Assembly (NCBI RefSeq): GCF_021764745.1
Contig: NZ_JAETXX010000016.1
Span: 1 to 42,529, forward strand
Direction of reading: 5' to 3'
DNA length: 42,529 bases
Origin: Joostella atrarenae
GTDB lineage: Bacteria > Bacteroidota > Bacteroidia > Flavobacteriales > Flavobacteriaceae
Notes under the pieces: model-generated
Database searches by the model: none
The model's input: the letters and a program-made list of their open reading frames with translations, nothing else
Told to the model about the DNA's origin: nothing
In this document: positions 1 through 11,300 of the stretch, piece after piece
Numbering within the stretch: the first letter of the stretch is position 1
Layout of the letters: each line of letters opens with the position of its first letter
Position numbers and translations under genes: made by a program

Positions 1-1
1 T

Positions 2-250
2 AAGTTAGAAAATAAGAAGTTATTGACGTTTAATAATGTACTTAATGATACATATAAGAGACATTATATAGAATTTCCAGAAAGTGAGCTACCGTTTTTA
101 AAAGGACTAGAGAAACTTTTAGAGGATTATTTAAATTCTATTGATTTAAAAAATCCTAAAAAGATTCTTTTACAAGAACTAGTAGATCGAATTAAAGAAA
201 TAATAACCCGTTTTAAAGGGCAAATTGCACAAAGAACTCACCCCATATAG
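2..250 (+). CDS. C-terminal part of an unknown protein, cut by the window edge
   Basis: The frame is open from the first bases of the window and stops at 248-250, so only the C-terminus is seen; a TTG at 23 could be read as a start, but the frame continues upstream through Lys/Leu/Glu/Asn codons without a stop. The visible part is about 82 residues, charged and predicted helical (Leu/Glu/Lys repeats around FLKGLEKLLEDYL and ELVDRIKEIITRF), with no signal peptide or motif I recognise. It ends 270 bases before the convergent lipoprotein gene at 520. Family unknown. Confidence 0.5.
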   Translation, partial: KLENKKLLTFNNVLNDTYKRHYIEFPESELPFLKGLEKLLEDYLNSIDLKNPKKILLQELVDRIKEIITRFKGQIAQRTHPI

Positions 251-302
251 TTAAACTATTCCTCCATATTGAATTTAATGACACATAAAAAGGGGGTAGA
301 AA

Positions 303-482
303 GTGTATAGTATAATAGTGTCGTTTTTAGCTAAAAATAATTTTTACAACCCTGAATTAATGACCAAATATATGGATTTTTTTACCAGGAAATCTCTTCC
401 AGACGGGATTTATGATTCTATTTATTATGTTGAAAAAGACGTAATCATTACTATAGTTAGAATTAATAATCTTAAATATTAA
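303..482 (+). CDS. possible 59-aa small ORF
   Basis: A short frame starts at GTG 303, seven bases after a purine-rich AGGGGG that could act as a ribosome binding site, and ends with TAA at 480-482. An internal ATG at 360 would give 40 residues. The translation has ordinary amino-acid composition (for example FTRKSLPDGIYDSIYYVEKD) but no recognisable motif. It fills the otherwise empty gap between the left partial gene and the convergent lipoprotein gene at 520. It could equally be the remnant of a longer gene or chance. Low confidence. Confidence 0.2.
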   Translation: MYSIIVSFLAKNNFYNPELMTKYMDFFTRKSLPDGIYDSIYYVEKDVIITIVRINNLKY

Positions 483-519
483 ATTACACTTCCAAAGGTT
501 GGTAGTTGAACTATTTATA

Positions 520-2496
520 TCACCACCAAACTTGCTCATCATTCTCAATTGTAAATATCCTTTCTTCTCTTCCTTCTGTATAATTTTTTAACCAAAATAA
601 CGCTCCTTCAGGAACCTCATTGTAATCTATTGTGTAGTTATTAACATCCTTTACGCCTAAGGAAACCCATTGTTTGTCCCAATAAAACAATTCATATATA
701 CATCCTGGCCAAACATCATTTTTATCAGTTCTAGGACAAAACACAATAGAATTAATGACCTTCTTCGTACCGAAATTAAGACCAACCCATTGTCCATCTA
801 TATTATAACCAGAATATACAAAGCTTAAAACATCCTTATCGAAAGCATTTTTCATAGATGGCGTTTTTAAATTCTTTTGATCAGTCATTATTATCCCATT
901 TAATTCCTTATCATCAGCATCCAAAAATTCGATTTCAGAAACATTCCCTGGACTCCCGTCAGGAAATAAATAACGTACATACTGATATTTAGAAGGATTA
1001 TTAATGATCACTTTATGATTAATTAATCTTAAAGTATCATCTATTTCCCATAAATCGACTGCATTTTCAAAACCTTTATCATTCGATGCTTGAAAGATTC
1101 CACCTATAGTCTTTCCCAAAAAATCTTCCTTTGGATGATATTTTCTGAAAAGTTGTACGGAATGCTTCTTATTTTGAAATTTAATATATTCCTGAGTGCC
1201 ATCGTCATGTAAAATAAAAGGGTTCGATATTGGTATAAATTCATCAAGATGATTCTTAATCATTCCAATATAAACAACTCCTGTTCCACTAATATCCTTA
1301 AAGGTTAATGAATTATCTTCCATAACCGTCCAGTCGATAGGCTCCCAACCATTTTTATAATCAGGGTTAAAAATGCATAAATACGCAACTTCATTCAAAT
1401 TTGGTTCGATAGTTATCAAACGAAGAGGAATATCATATGCTTTTGTCACTTCACTTGTTATATCCTCCCAACCATATAGTTTTAATGTCTGAATAGCAGG
1501 GTCATTAAGTTCTTCCTTTTCAATTGCACGTTTTCTATAAATTTTAGTTGCACTACTACCTGGGGCACTCTCACCAACAGGAGTTTCTGTTAGAGCATCT
1601 AACAATTTCCAACTTCCATCGGGTGCTAAAATTGCATTTGTTTGATGACTCTTTCCAACATGGCCATACTTATTATATAGAACCTCTGTAACAGGAATTC
1701 CAATTGACCTCATAGCCTCTACAATGAGATTAGACATACTTTCACAATTACCATGTAAGCTACATTCGTACATAAACGGACCAGTTAACAATAAAGGGGA
1801 ATGATCAAATACCTCAGACCACATAAAACTTCTACTTTTTAAGAAAAAATTGAGTTTATTACATACTTCAACCGGATCCGTTTCTTCTTTTAACTTTTTA
1901 CGAAAATCTGTTAATTCATTAAAAAAGAATTCCCTCCATGGCACAAGCATTTGTTTCCCGCTTTTATAAGGAAGTATATATTCACAAAAAGTTGAAAAAT
2001 CATATGTTCTTGACCATGGCAAATTCCACGCTTTAAATGCCAAGTCAATGTTTTTAATTAAAAATAAAGCAGAGATGCTCTCTATATCTCTTTGAAAAAT
2101 AATATGCATATTATTTATCTTCCCATATTTATTCTCATAATCGCTAATAGCTGATGTAACCAACTGATTTCTCCTAGCAAGACTATCTTTATTATTCGTT
2201 TCATAGTCTTTAATTACTCCTTTTATTTTTGTGGATAATTCTATAAGATTATTATCTTGACTAACAACGCTGTTCTCATATGGTAACACTTTAGTAATAA
2301 GAAAACAAGCTGCCCTATATTTCAAAGAATCTTTCTCTGATCTTGAATAATGTTCAAGAACCATTTCCAATTCACTTCTATTTTCTCCAGCTAAATCCAA
2401 TGCCCATTCCAAATCCTGTTTTTCTCGACTTTTACAAGAAATTAAGGATACAACGGAAAAACAGATAAATTTTATTAATACTATTTTTAGCTTCAT
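520..2496 (-). CDS. lipoprotein with transglutaminase-like and C-terminal discoidin-like domains
   Basis: The 658-aa product begins with an SPII signal (hydrophobic segment ending in VSLISC, Cys about residue 21), so it is a predicted lipoprotein. A papain-like transglutaminase core is visible: Cys251 in HGNCESM, His284 in SHQTNA and Asp300 in KLLDA, the expected Cys-His-Asp order. The last ~150 residues look like an F5/8-type C (discoidin) beta-sandwich (YVRYLFPDG, NVSEIEF, GQWVGLNFG, YELFYWDKQWVSLG) and end in Trp-Trp. Such Bacteroidota proteins act on peptides or proteins at the cell surface; the substrate is unknown. It is the last gene of the operon that starts at 12549, 22 bases after the RND permease. 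Close paralogue at 23264-25153 and a dead copy at 12560-14345. Domain calls are by eye. Confidence 0.8.
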   Translation of the reverse strand: MKLKIVLIKFICFSVVSLISCKSREKQDLEWALDLAGENRSELEMVLEHYSRSEKDSLKYRAACFLITKVLPYENSVVSQDNNLIELSTKIKGVIKDYETNNKDSLARRNQLVTSAISDYENKYGKINNMHIIFQRDIESISALFLIKNIDLAFKAWNLPWSRTYDFSTFCEYILPYKSGKQMLVPWREFFFNELTDFRKKLKEETDPVEVCNKLNFFLKSRSFMWSEVFDHSPLLLTGPFMYECSLHGNCESMSNLIVEAMRSIGIPVTEVLYNKYGHVGKSHQTNAILAPDGSWKLLDALTETPVGESAPGSSATKIYRKRAIEKEELNDPAIQTLKLYGWEDITSEVTKAYDIPLRLITIEPNLNEVAYLCIFNPDYKNGWEPIDWTVMEDNSLTFKDISGTGVVYIGMIKNHLDEFIPISNPFILHDDGTQEYIKFQNKKHSVQLFRKYHPKEDFLGKTIGGIFQASNDKGFENAVDLWEIDDTLRLINHKVIINNPSKYQYVRYLFPDGSPGNVSEIEFLDADDKELNGIIMTDQKNLKTPSMKNAFDKDVLSFVYSGYNIDGQWVGLNFGTKKVINSIVFCPRTDKNDVWPGCIYELFYWDKQWVSLGVKDVNNYTIDYNEVPEGALFWLKNYTEGREERIFTIENDEQVWW

Positions 2497-2518
2497 ACTT
2501 TATCTTCGATTATTATTT

Positions 2519-5500
2519 TCACACAGAATTAGATCTCTTTAATTTTCTCTCACAGCTATATTTTAAAAAAATAGGTAAAAAAATAAGTATCCCAATTAAT
2601 GAAAATAAAACTCCTCCTATGCTTCCTATAGCAAACGAAAACCAAAAAACTTCATTTTGACCATCCCATATAAAAGGAAGCAAACCTGAAATTGTAGTGA
2701 TTATAGTTATTAAAATTGGAATGATCTTTCTATTAAATGCCTTTAAATATAACCGACTATTCCATACCCTATTTCCATTATTCCTTAAAACATTAAATTC
2801 ATTGGTGATAAAAATAGCGGAATTCACAGTCAATCCACTTAATAAAATAAAACTAGCATAACCACCTTGATCAAAATTAAAATTAAATATATAGAAAATT
2901 AAAAATACACCTATAAAAGAAATAGGGATAACACTTACAATGGCTATTGATTGTTTAAGTGATTCGAAGAGACAACAACATATTAGAAAAATGACTAAGA
3001 TTATTACAAGTATCAGATAATATTGTTTTGGTTCATTTTTATTCCACCCGTCCACTTCTTTAAACACTTTATATCCTATTGGTAGAGCTTGTGAAAACTG
3101 TTTTATAATTTCCTCACTAAAGGTGTCCGCTAGTTCATTTGGACCTCTAAAATTATATATTATAGCTATTTCATATTCTTGATTGTTTTTTTGAATAACC
3201 TCCTCCGATTTTTTTTTTATTATATGTGTTAAATCTCCTAATCTTAATTTTAATCCGTCTATTTCTATTGGATAATTTTTCAATTTCCAAATATCTACTT
3301 GATTATATCTAGTTGAAATCAATCTTACTTTTTGTAGCTCATTGTTAAGAAATTTAGGTGAGAGAATAATGTTTCCCAATTCTTCTTCTAATGCATTATA
3401 AATTTTTAACTGAGATAATCCATATAAACTAATTTTCTCCCTATTAAAAGTTAAAAAATATTCTATCTCAGTACTGCCATACCTTTGACCACTGTTAATC
3501 TCAATATCTTTAACTCTATCATTTGAATTTGCTAATAGTACTTTTTTTAATCTTTCAGAATATTTATACAGTTCATCATAATTATACCCGCGCATATAAA
3601 TAATATTTGACCTATAATTTCCTTTTCCTGAATTCGAAAATCCCATCCCTACACCAGTTATTGCCCATTCTACCCCCCCTAATTTTAGTACCAAGGACTC
3701 AAGCTTATCCTTCAAAAAATATGGGAAATTACTTTCTTCATACTCCTTTTCAAAAAAAATGTTTAATTCTCCATCATTATAACTTCTTATGTGAGTCTCG
3801 AATAAGTCAATCTGCTTAAATTGCGATAAATATTTTTCTACTTCCTCAATTAGCATATTCAATTGAAAAATATTCCCTCCATCTGGAATAGCTGCATGAA
3901 TTTTAATTCTGGTTCTCTCTGGTTTATGATAATTAGAGTTCTCAAAAACATTTTCGGAAAATAATTTAAAGCTGCCTCCTATAACCTCCTCAAAATAGGG
4001 TCGCGCATTTATAAACCACGAACTACCTATACTTTGATTATAAAAAACCGACAACCATCCTTTTTCATCCACTTTTTCTGGCGCTAAATGAAGTGGAATT
4101 CCAAAAACAAGTATTGCAAGAAAAATAAGTGCTTTATTTATCCATTTTCGATTTAAGAGCAGTAGTATAGAATGGTAAAAATTGTAACAAGACACAATAT
4201 TCTTTCTGAATTTTCGTGTATAAGTTTTCTTTTCTTCATCAAGGTTTACCCTTTTCGCAAGCGCTGGAATTAAATAAAGAGAAATAAAGATAGAAACTCC
4301 TAAATTTATTATTATTACCAGAGCAAAATCCCATAATATTTCCTTTTGGTTTTTATCTAATAAAACAATAAGTATTACTGAACTAATTGTGGTAAGTGTA
4401 GCTGCCAAAATTGCTAGAAAAATCTTCTTATTGCCCTTCCTCTTAATATGATCTAACATTATAATAGAATTATCTATTATAATTCCAAATGAAATAGTAA
4501 CACCAGCTAATGAATATAGCTGTACATCCACATCTAAAGCAAAATATAAAATAATTGCTACTAGTAAATTCATTACTATACTCAACATTAATATGATAAG
4601 ATATTTAAAATTTCTATATATTAATATTGATAAAGCAATTAGAATTAATAATGAAAAAATTGTTCTATTTTTAATAGTGTCCAATTCATCCTTTAAAAAT
4701 TTTGTTCTATCTTGATCTAAAGTAATTTCAAACCTCTCTGTGGGATAACTTTCTAACCTTCCCATTATTGATTTAATTTCAGAGGCTAATTTTATAATAT
4801 TTGCTTCATCATCGGGGTAAATCAACACATTTACTGTATTCTCTCCATTAATTCGATATATTGTTTGTGGTGGTAACTCTTTTAAATTAATAGAGGCTAT
4901 TTCTCCTAATAAAATGATCCGATTTTCTAATTTAAGAACAGGAATTTCCTCCCAAACAAAAGGATATGAAAACTTATCTTTCAATCTAATATTAACACTA
5001 TATGGCTCTAGATTATCTTTTATAAAAAAGACTCCTCTTCCTAACTCAATCTCCTCCATATAAGACTTTATAGCAGTAGTAATTTTATGAACTGAAAGGT
5101 TCAATTTATTTATTTTACTTTCATCATATTTAATTACCCATTCATATTGTGTAGTACCATGAGTCTCTATTCGACTTAGTCCATTTAATTTATTAAGCTT
5201 TGGAATGATATTACTTTTTACATATTTTTTTATAGCAATAGAATTTTCTTTTGAATTTATACTGTATACTAGAATAGGCTCTTGATTATTCCCCTCATTG
5301 CTTTTGACTGATATCTCTGGATAACTCACTCCAAGGGGTAATTTGTCATAACTCTGCCTTATAATAGTAGAAGCTTCAAATCTTGAGGCATCAATATTGA
5401 TATCATCTTTGAATTCTATACTTATAACACCATTCCCCTTTTCAGACCTTGAACGAATATTTTTGATCCCTTTTATGTTATTTAATAACCCTTCTAATTT

Positions 5501-5680
5501 GGCAGTAACTTCTTTCTCTATAATTTCAGGGGAAACATTTGACCAGTGATAAGTTATTTGAATAGCATTATAGTTGACTTTAGGCTCTAAACTATAATTA
5601 AGCTTAGGTAACAAGAATAAACCTATTAATGATAGACTTACAAAAGTGATTATAATCCTAAAGGGTGAAAATCCATTCAT
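2519..5680 (-). CDS. RND efflux permease (second of two in the operon)
   Basis: The 1053-aa protein has the length and layout of an RND (HAE/CzcA type) inner-membrane permease: an N-terminal membrane segment, a large periplasmic porter domain, a TM2-6 block with the TM4 motif GIIIDNSIIMLDHI (proton-relay Asp retained, second Asp replaced by Asn as in many HAE proteins), a second porter domain, and a TM8-12 block with GLTVNSAIFITNEF. It lies 9 bases after the signal peptidase gene and 22 bases before the transglutaminase lipoprotein. Its sequence differs clearly from the other RND permease of the operon at 8369, so it is not a recent duplicate. With only one adaptor gene and one TolC gene present, the two permeases may share partners or form a mixed pump like MdtBC. 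Substrate unknown. Confidence 0.88.
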   Translation of the reverse strand: MNGFSPFRIIITFVSLSLIGLFLLPKLNYSLEPKVNYNAIQITYHWSNVSPEIIEKEVTAKLEGLLNNIKGIKNIRSRSEKGNGVISIEFKDDINIDASRFEASTIIRQSYDKLPLGVSYPEISVKSNEGNNQEPILVYSINSKENSIAIKKYVKSNIIPKLNKLNGLSRIETHGTTQYEWVIKYDESKINKLNLSVHKITTAIKSYMEEIELGRGVFFIKDNLEPYSVNIRLKDKFSYPFVWEEIPVLKLENRIILLGEIASINLKELPPQTIYRINGENTVNVLIYPDDEANIIKLASEIKSIMGRLESYPTERFEITLDQDRTKFLKDELDTIKNRTIFSLLILIALSILIYRNFKYLIILMLSIVMNLLVAIILYFALDVDVQLYSLAGVTISFGIIIDNSIIMLDHIKRKGNKKIFLAILAATLTTISSVILIVLLDKNQKEILWDFALVIIINLGVSIFISLYLIPALAKRVNLDEEKKTYTRKFRKNIVSCYNFYHSILLLLNRKWINKALIFLAILVFGIPLHLAPEKVDEKGWLSVFYNQSIGSSWFINARPYFEEVIGGSFKLFSENVFENSNYHKPERTRIKIHAAIPDGGNIFQLNMLIEEVEKYLSQFKQIDLFETHIRSYNDGELNIFFEKEYEESNFPYFLKDKLESLVLKLGGVEWAITGVGMGFSNSGKGNYRSNIIYMRGYNYDELYKYSERLKKVLLANSNDRVKDIEINSGQRYGSTEIEYFLTFNREKISLYGLSQLKIYNALEEELGNIILSPKFLNNELQKVRLISTRYNQVDIWKLKNYPIEIDGLKLRLGDLTHIIKKKSEEVIQKNNQEYEIAIIYNFRGPNELADTFSEEIIKQFSQALPIGYKVFKEVDGWNKNEPKQYYLILVIILVIFLICCCLFESLKQSIAIVSVIPISFIGVFLIFYIFNFNFDQGGYASFILLSGLTVNSAIFITNEFNVLRNNGNRVWNSRLYLKAFNRKIIPILITIITTISGLLPFIWDGQNEVFWFSFAIGSIGGVLFSLIGILIFLPIFLKYSCERKLKRSNSV

Positions 5681-5689
5681 ACTCTTAAT

Positions 5690-6889
5690 TTAGAGAACCT
5701 TTTTAAAGGTTCTTTTCCAATCAAAACCATCGCCGTTTTTTGAATATAAAACATATTCAACTTTACCTATTACATCCCTTTCAGGAATAAAGCCAATAAA
5801 TCTTGAATCAAATGATTCTTTTCTATTATCTCCCATAACGAAATAATAATTTGACTTAAATGTATAATGGGTCTCCTTTTTATTATTAATAAAAAAAGCA
5901 TTCTCTTCTTTTCTGCATTTATTAAACTCATCATTATTAATAATTCCTTTATATAACTCGAAAGTATAATCGTTTAATTCTATTGTCAACCCCTCATTAG
6001 GGATCACAAATGGCCCCATATTATCCATAGTCCAATTTCTTAATGGGGGTGTAGCAAATAGCTCCCTTTTAGAATTATCCCCATCAAAGTTTATTTCAAT
6101 GCACTTTACTTCCTTAAAAGCAGAAATTAATTTAACTTCATCACCAGAGAGGTTTCCATACAAGGAATTTTTATGTAATTCATCCTTAATTAATAAGTCT
6201 ATATCTAGACCTATCTTATCAAGATGTTTATGAAATTGATATCGATCAGTAACTTCAATACTATACTTTTCTTTAATTGTCGATGTAAAAAAAGATTCCT
6301 GCCCATTTATATAAACTCTTGAGTCGTTTATCAAAAGTGTATCACCTGGATTTGAAACACATCTTTTTACAACAAAGAAGTCTTGTGATAGCTCATAAAT
6401 GAATAAATCACCTTTTTTTATTCGTGAACTTCCGGATAGCCTATATACACTATCCGAACTTGGTAAATCAGAAACTTTATCTCTATTTACTATGTTAAAA
6501 AAATGAAACCAAGAAATTTGATTTAAACCTTTTGGTACTTTTGGCCCATATATCAATTTATTTACGAGAATTACATCTCCTGGAATTAAAGTATCTTCCA
6601 TTGAACTACTTGGGATTTTATAAAGGTTTATAACAAATAATTTCAAACAGACTGAAACACTAAAGATTAAAATCAAAATAAAAAAAGACTTTACTACTTT
6701 TCTTATAAAGCCGACTTTTATATAATTTAAAAGATAAACCCCTAAAATCACCAATCCAATAATAATGAGTATTAAATAAAAAAACCACTCTATATTTTTT
6801 ATAGAACAATACAACCCAAAAACACCGATAAGGCCAACTATAAAATATTTAAGAATTTTTCTTTTTTTAAATTTTAAATTATCCCCCAT
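5690..6889 (-). CDS. lepB: signal peptidase I (S26 family)
   Basis: The 399-aa protein starts with about three hydrophobic segments (residues ~14-85), then the box IPSSSMEDTLIPGD with the catalytic Ser96 directly before Met, the Lys box FVVKRCVSNPGDTL with Lys175, and the C-terminal box GDNRKESFDSRFIGFIP. These are the signal peptidase I signatures, with the large insert usual in Bacteroidota enzymes. The catalytic Ser-Lys pair is intact, so it should cleave secretory signal peptides on the periplasmic side. It sits in the middle of an RND operon, 2 bases from the TolC gene and 9 from the second RND permease. That position is unusual for a housekeeping enzyme and suggests a dedicated role for local secreted proteins (inference). 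Confidence 0.88.
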   Translation of the reverse strand: MGDNLKFKKRKILKYFIVGLIGVFGLYCSIKNIEWFFYLILIIIGLVILGVYLLNYIKVGFIRKVVKSFFILILIFSVSVCLKLFVINLYKIPSSSMEDTLIPGDVILVNKLIYGPKVPKGLNQISWFHFFNIVNRDKVSDLPSSDSVYRLSGSSRIKKGDLFIYELSQDFFVVKRCVSNPGDTLLINDSRVYINGQESFFTSTIKEKYSIEVTDRYQFHKHLDKIGLDIDLLIKDELHKNSLYGNLSGDEVKLISAFKEVKCIEINFDGDNSKRELFATPPLRNWTMDNMGPFVIPNEGLTIELNDYTFELYKGIINNDEFNKCRKEENAFFINNKKETHYTFKSNYYFVMGDNRKESFDSRFIGFIPERDVIGKVEYVLYSKNGDGFDWKRTFKKVL

Positions 6890-6891
6890 AT

Positions 6892-8376
6892 CTATTTTTC
6901 CATTAAATCAGGTTGGTTTACTAAGTTACTCTCATTAATAAAATCATATAAGGTCATTTTTTGAACATTATAGTAGGAAGTCCAATAACTTGCTATCTGT
7001 TGAATGTATTGTTCTGTAGCTCCTTGCCAAGCTTCACGAGCACTATTCAGTCTTAAATAATCAACTTTTCCAGAAAGAAACCTTTTTTCTGTAATTTCAT
7101 AAGATTCGTGGGAGATTTCCTTTGCCCTTAAAGCTACTAGAACTTGTTCCTCCTGCATATTAAAATTATTTAAAGCTAATTTTAATTCTCTCTTTATATC
7201 TATTTCATCTTGCTGAATTTGAATCTCTTCAACCTCCAATTGATTTTTAGCCATTTTTATTCTACCTTTTCTTTCTCCCCAATCGAGAAGTGGCATTTTC
7301 AGTTGGATAGCTACAATTTGTTCATCTAAAAAATTACTATAGGCATCTTCTATGTTATCCGCTTGTTGATTTAAACCATAACTTAAATTTAATGCAAGAT
7401 CAAATCGATTTTCTTTTATTACCTGATCTAAATCTCTAGCAGCATTTATTTCTCTTATGGCTATATTTAATAATTCAGGATTATTTTCTTTCGCATAATG
7501 CTCTGCCTTCGATTTTTCAATTCTTAATTTTTTAATCATAACTGGTAGCTCAGGCTTAAACTTAGAAATATCAACTTCCCCTAAAAATAAATTGAAGTCT
7601 GAAACTATTTCATTTAACTCTTGTAAAGCTTTATTTAAACCAGTTTTAGAGGTTATTGCCTGTAATTCTAAATTTAAAAGTTCATCTTTTTCTATTGATC
7701 CTAAATCATATCTTTTTTTTCCAATTTCATAAAGTCGTTCAGAATTCATTTTGTTTTCTTTAATCATCTCTACCTTAGTGTATGCCATGACCCATTCAAA
7801 GAAATATGATAATGTTTTAAGTTTAATTTCTTGTTGCTGGTATATATACTCTTTTTTAGCTTTTTGATATTCTAAATCTGATGTTTTATGTTGCCATTTT
7901 AAATCGTTGAATGCCATCAAAGGTTGATAAATTCCTATCCTAATAGGAGTAACATTATAGTCAATTACTTTTACATCACTATAATTAACAAGCCTATTCA
8001 TAGTCGAGCTCAAATAAACTTTAGCCCCTGTAGCCATTATATTTTGGGTAATGGAAACTTCTGAAAAAGTATTAAGATTTTCTTGTAATCTAAATACATC
8101 TATATTATTATCCTGATCATACCTTTTGATGAAAGATCTATTATATGTAAATGGTTGGAGCTCTAAACTTACATGTGGAAATAATTGGGCTTCAAAAGAT
8201 CTGTATTCCCAATAATTTGCATTATAAATTTGTTTTGCTTTCAATGCATCAAGTGTACTATGTGAAGCGATTTTTAATACCTCTTTTAATGTCAAAAACT
8301 CATCTCTTTCTTGTCCAAATCCATAACAAAAAAAGAAAAAAACAATCAGAAGAATTGGATAGTTAATTTTACACAT
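6892..8376 (-). CDS. TolC-family outer-membrane efflux protein
   Basis: The 494-aa protein has a cleavable signal peptide (hydrophobic run ending in FFFCYGFGQ) followed by the two repeated helical halves of the outer-membrane efflux protein family. Examples are the alpha-hairpin stretches EIKLKTLSYFFEWVMAYTKV and EIDIKRELKLALNNFNMQEE, and the beta-barrel segments LALNLSYGLNQQ and VAIQLKMPLLDWGERKGRIK, the latter being a typical TolC motif. The length fits. It should form the trimeric channel for the RND pump encoded next to it, and may also serve the C39 ABC/HlyD exporter at 25385-28914, which has no channel gene of its own in the window (inference). Its start overlaps the RND gene end by 8 bases, so translation is probably coupled. 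Confidence 0.9.
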   Translation of the reverse strand: MCKINYPILLIVFFFFCYGFGQERDEFLTLKEVLKIASHSTLDALKAKQIYNANYWEYRSFEAQLFPHVSLELQPFTYNRSFIKRYDQDNNIDVFRLQENLNTFSEVSITQNIMATGAKVYLSSTMNRLVNYSDVKVIDYNVTPIRIGIYQPLMAFNDLKWQHKTSDLEYQKAKKEYIYQQQEIKLKTLSYFFEWVMAYTKVEMIKENKMNSERLYEIGKKRYDLGSIEKDELLNLELQAITSKTGLNKALQELNEIVSDFNLFLGEVDISKFKPELPVMIKKLRIEKSKAEHYAKENNPELLNIAIREINAARDLDQVIKENRFDLALNLSYGLNQQADNIEDAYSNFLDEQIVAIQLKMPLLDWGERKGRIKMAKNQLEVEEIQIQQDEIDIKRELKLALNNFNMQEEQVLVALRAKEISHESYEITEKRFLSGKVDYLRLNSAREAWQGATEQYIQQIASYWTSYYNVQKMTLYDFINESNLVNQPDLMEK

Positions 8377-11300
8377 AATCTTTTTCTTTTGTCTTAGCTA
8401 GGTAATAATAACTTAGAGGGACAAAATACAAACTCACTAAAGTTCCTATTATCATACCACCAATGAGTGATATAGCTAATGGAGCTTGTAATTCATTTCC
8501 CATTCCACCTAAAAACAATACAGGAGATATTGTTAAAATCGTTGTTAAACTAGTCATTAAAATGGGTTTCAACCTTCTTTTCCCAGCTATTAATACTGCT
8601 CTAATCAATTTACATCCTCCTTTTCTAAGATGGATAATAGTATCTATTTTAAGAATTGAATCATTAATAATGATACCACTAGTAACTATAATACCAATCA
8701 TTGACATCAGATTCAAACTAATATTGAATATGAATAAAAACAGAAATATTCCAGCTATAGTAACCGGTATTTCCATCAATATAATTAGGGGTAATGTAAG
8801 TGATTCAAACTGACTCGCTAGAATAAAATATAGAAGTAGTATCGTTATAAAGAATATAAATGCTAATTGATATTGAAGTGCTCTATTTTTAAAAAAGTCC
8901 CCAGTAAAGGTTACTTGATATTCAGGAAACATACTAACCACTTCTTTTATTTGTGCCATTACTTTCTGTTCGTCCTTCCCTTCATTTATATTAACTGGAT
9001 AATACAGCCCCTCCTTTCCCGCAGTTAATACACTCAAATTTTTGGTTACAACAGGTGAAACAAACAATTCTAAATTATAATAATTCTCCTGCTCATCTGA
9101 TATTTTTGTGTTTTTGATTACAGAAGATATTCTATTTTTATTACTTCCCATTATAATAGGTATTACATTTTGTCCCGTTACGAGAGAAGCTACATTTTTT
9201 TCATTAAAAGAAACTTTTAATGAATTTATAATACTTTCATATGAAATACCATACATCATCATTTTTTTACGATCCAATAATAATACGATTTGACTCTCCC
9301 AAGAAACTGGTTGAACAGAAACAGTTTTTAGTTTATTTTCCAACTCTTCCTTGAGCTTTTGTAACATTTTAAAATCTGTTCCCATTACATCTCCGAAACT
9401 TGAAATATGAGCACTTAATGGATAAGTTTCATTTTCAAAAAGAAGATTAAAAATGTTTTCTACATTTTTAATCTTGAAAATAGCTCTAGGAAACTGTTGT
9501 TTAATCTTTTCTTGAATTTTTAATTTGAGTTCATCTAAATGTTGATTAGAATTTGCTTCTAAATACACATTTGCCTCAGAAACTACCGAATTAGAACCTC
9601 TTTGTAATAAAAATTGCTCTCTTCCTATTTGTGCATTATAATTTTTTAAATTTGATTTTACATCTTTCATTAACCCCACTATCCTTCTTCTATTTTCGTC
9701 CACTGTTATAGGTTCATTCCAGTCTATGCTTAAAGCTATTTCTGAAGATGTCAGTTTAGGAATTCGCTCTTTAGATATTACAAAAAAAGACAAAGTCCCA
9801 ATTAACAATAAACCTATAAAAATTAAAAAGACATGATGTGGTTTTCTCAGTGAGATAAGAAAGAATCTCTCATAAATTAAAGAATAATTAAATTTCCTTT
9901 TCTTGACTTTTGGTTTGAAGGTCTGACTGTAATTTATATAGAATTGTCTATATAAAACTGGTATTACAATGATGGATACAAAAAAGGATACAAATAAGCA
10001 GACTGATATAGCTATAGCTTGTTCATAAAAAATTTCTCCAGCTAACCCATGTATAAAAATTAAAGGAATGAATATCGTACATGTTGTAAGAACAGAACTT
10101 AACAATGGTCTAATTACTTCTTCCGTACCTTCAATACAAGCAGTTGTAATATCACTTCCCCTTTCCCTATATTGGTGTATGTTGTCTATAACAATAATAG
10201 AATTATCTACCATTAAACCACTACCAATAATTAGACCCGACAAGGATATGATATTTATCGAAATCCCTATCCCATTAAATAAAAGTACACTAATCGCAAT
10301 TGATACTGGAATACTCAAACCAATTAAAAACGGAGATTTAAAGTTATTCATAAACAAAAACATGATACAAAAAGACAGAAAAACACCTAGTAAAAGACTT
10401 TGAAATAGACTATTAATAGCATAATCCAGTAATTTAGCTTGATCACGAATAATTGATATATCAATTGTGGGATAATCTTTCTTCAGGTATTCAATTAGAT
10501 ATGACAATTCTTGTTTGAATTCATTCATTTGTGAATCTCCTTGTTTAATGACTGCCATAGTAATGGCTTCTTTGTCATTAAATAAACTTAACCCATTTCT
10601 ATTTTCTGGTTTATATGATATTTCTGCTAACTCACTTAATTGAAATAAGCGATTATCTTTTTTTATGTAAATAGTCTGAATATCTTTAATGTTTTGTAAG
10701 CCTGTTTCTAAATGCAAATTATATTGATATTGCTGATCCTTCACTTGAATAGTACCTAAATTATTCATTTGACTTCGAATTGCAGTTTCAATTTCCTCAA
10801 TCCCAATACCTAAGGATAATAACCTATTACGATAAGGCTTGATTGCAATTACAGGAGAAACCAATCCATTTAGATCCACCATTGCCACTTCTGGAATTTG
10901 CTCAATTCTTCTCTTTATTACTTGATCTACAAATAGATTAAAATCTAAAAACTCTTGAGTGATATTTCCATTATCATCAATCGCTATATCATTCTTCAAT
11001 GTAAAAGTTAGATAATAAACAGGAACCTCAGACGTACTAGATTTTAGGACTTTAGGCCTTTCGGTATTTCTTGGCAAATCTTTCATTGCAATGTCTACTT
11101 TCTCATTTACCAAAATGAAAGAATAGTCCAAATTAGTTCCATAATCAAAAAATAGTTTTATTACTGATTTCCCAGAGAACGTTTGACTTTTAATATCCTT
11201 TAAGTGATTAACTTGCATGAGTGCCCTTCGCAAGGGTTTGCTCACAACTTCCTCCATTTCTTTATTGGACAGATTCTCAACCTCTACTTGTACAGTTATT

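Noticed and set aside
324-337. Palindrome TTTTTAGCTAAAAA
   Set aside because: A simple AT palindrome without loop or T tract; too common in DNA of this composition to call a terminator.
357-548. Minus-strand 63-aa frame overlapping the end of the first lipoprotein gene
   Set aside because: It overlaps the coding end of the lipoprotein gene in another frame, has no start signal or motif, and its sequence is low in information.
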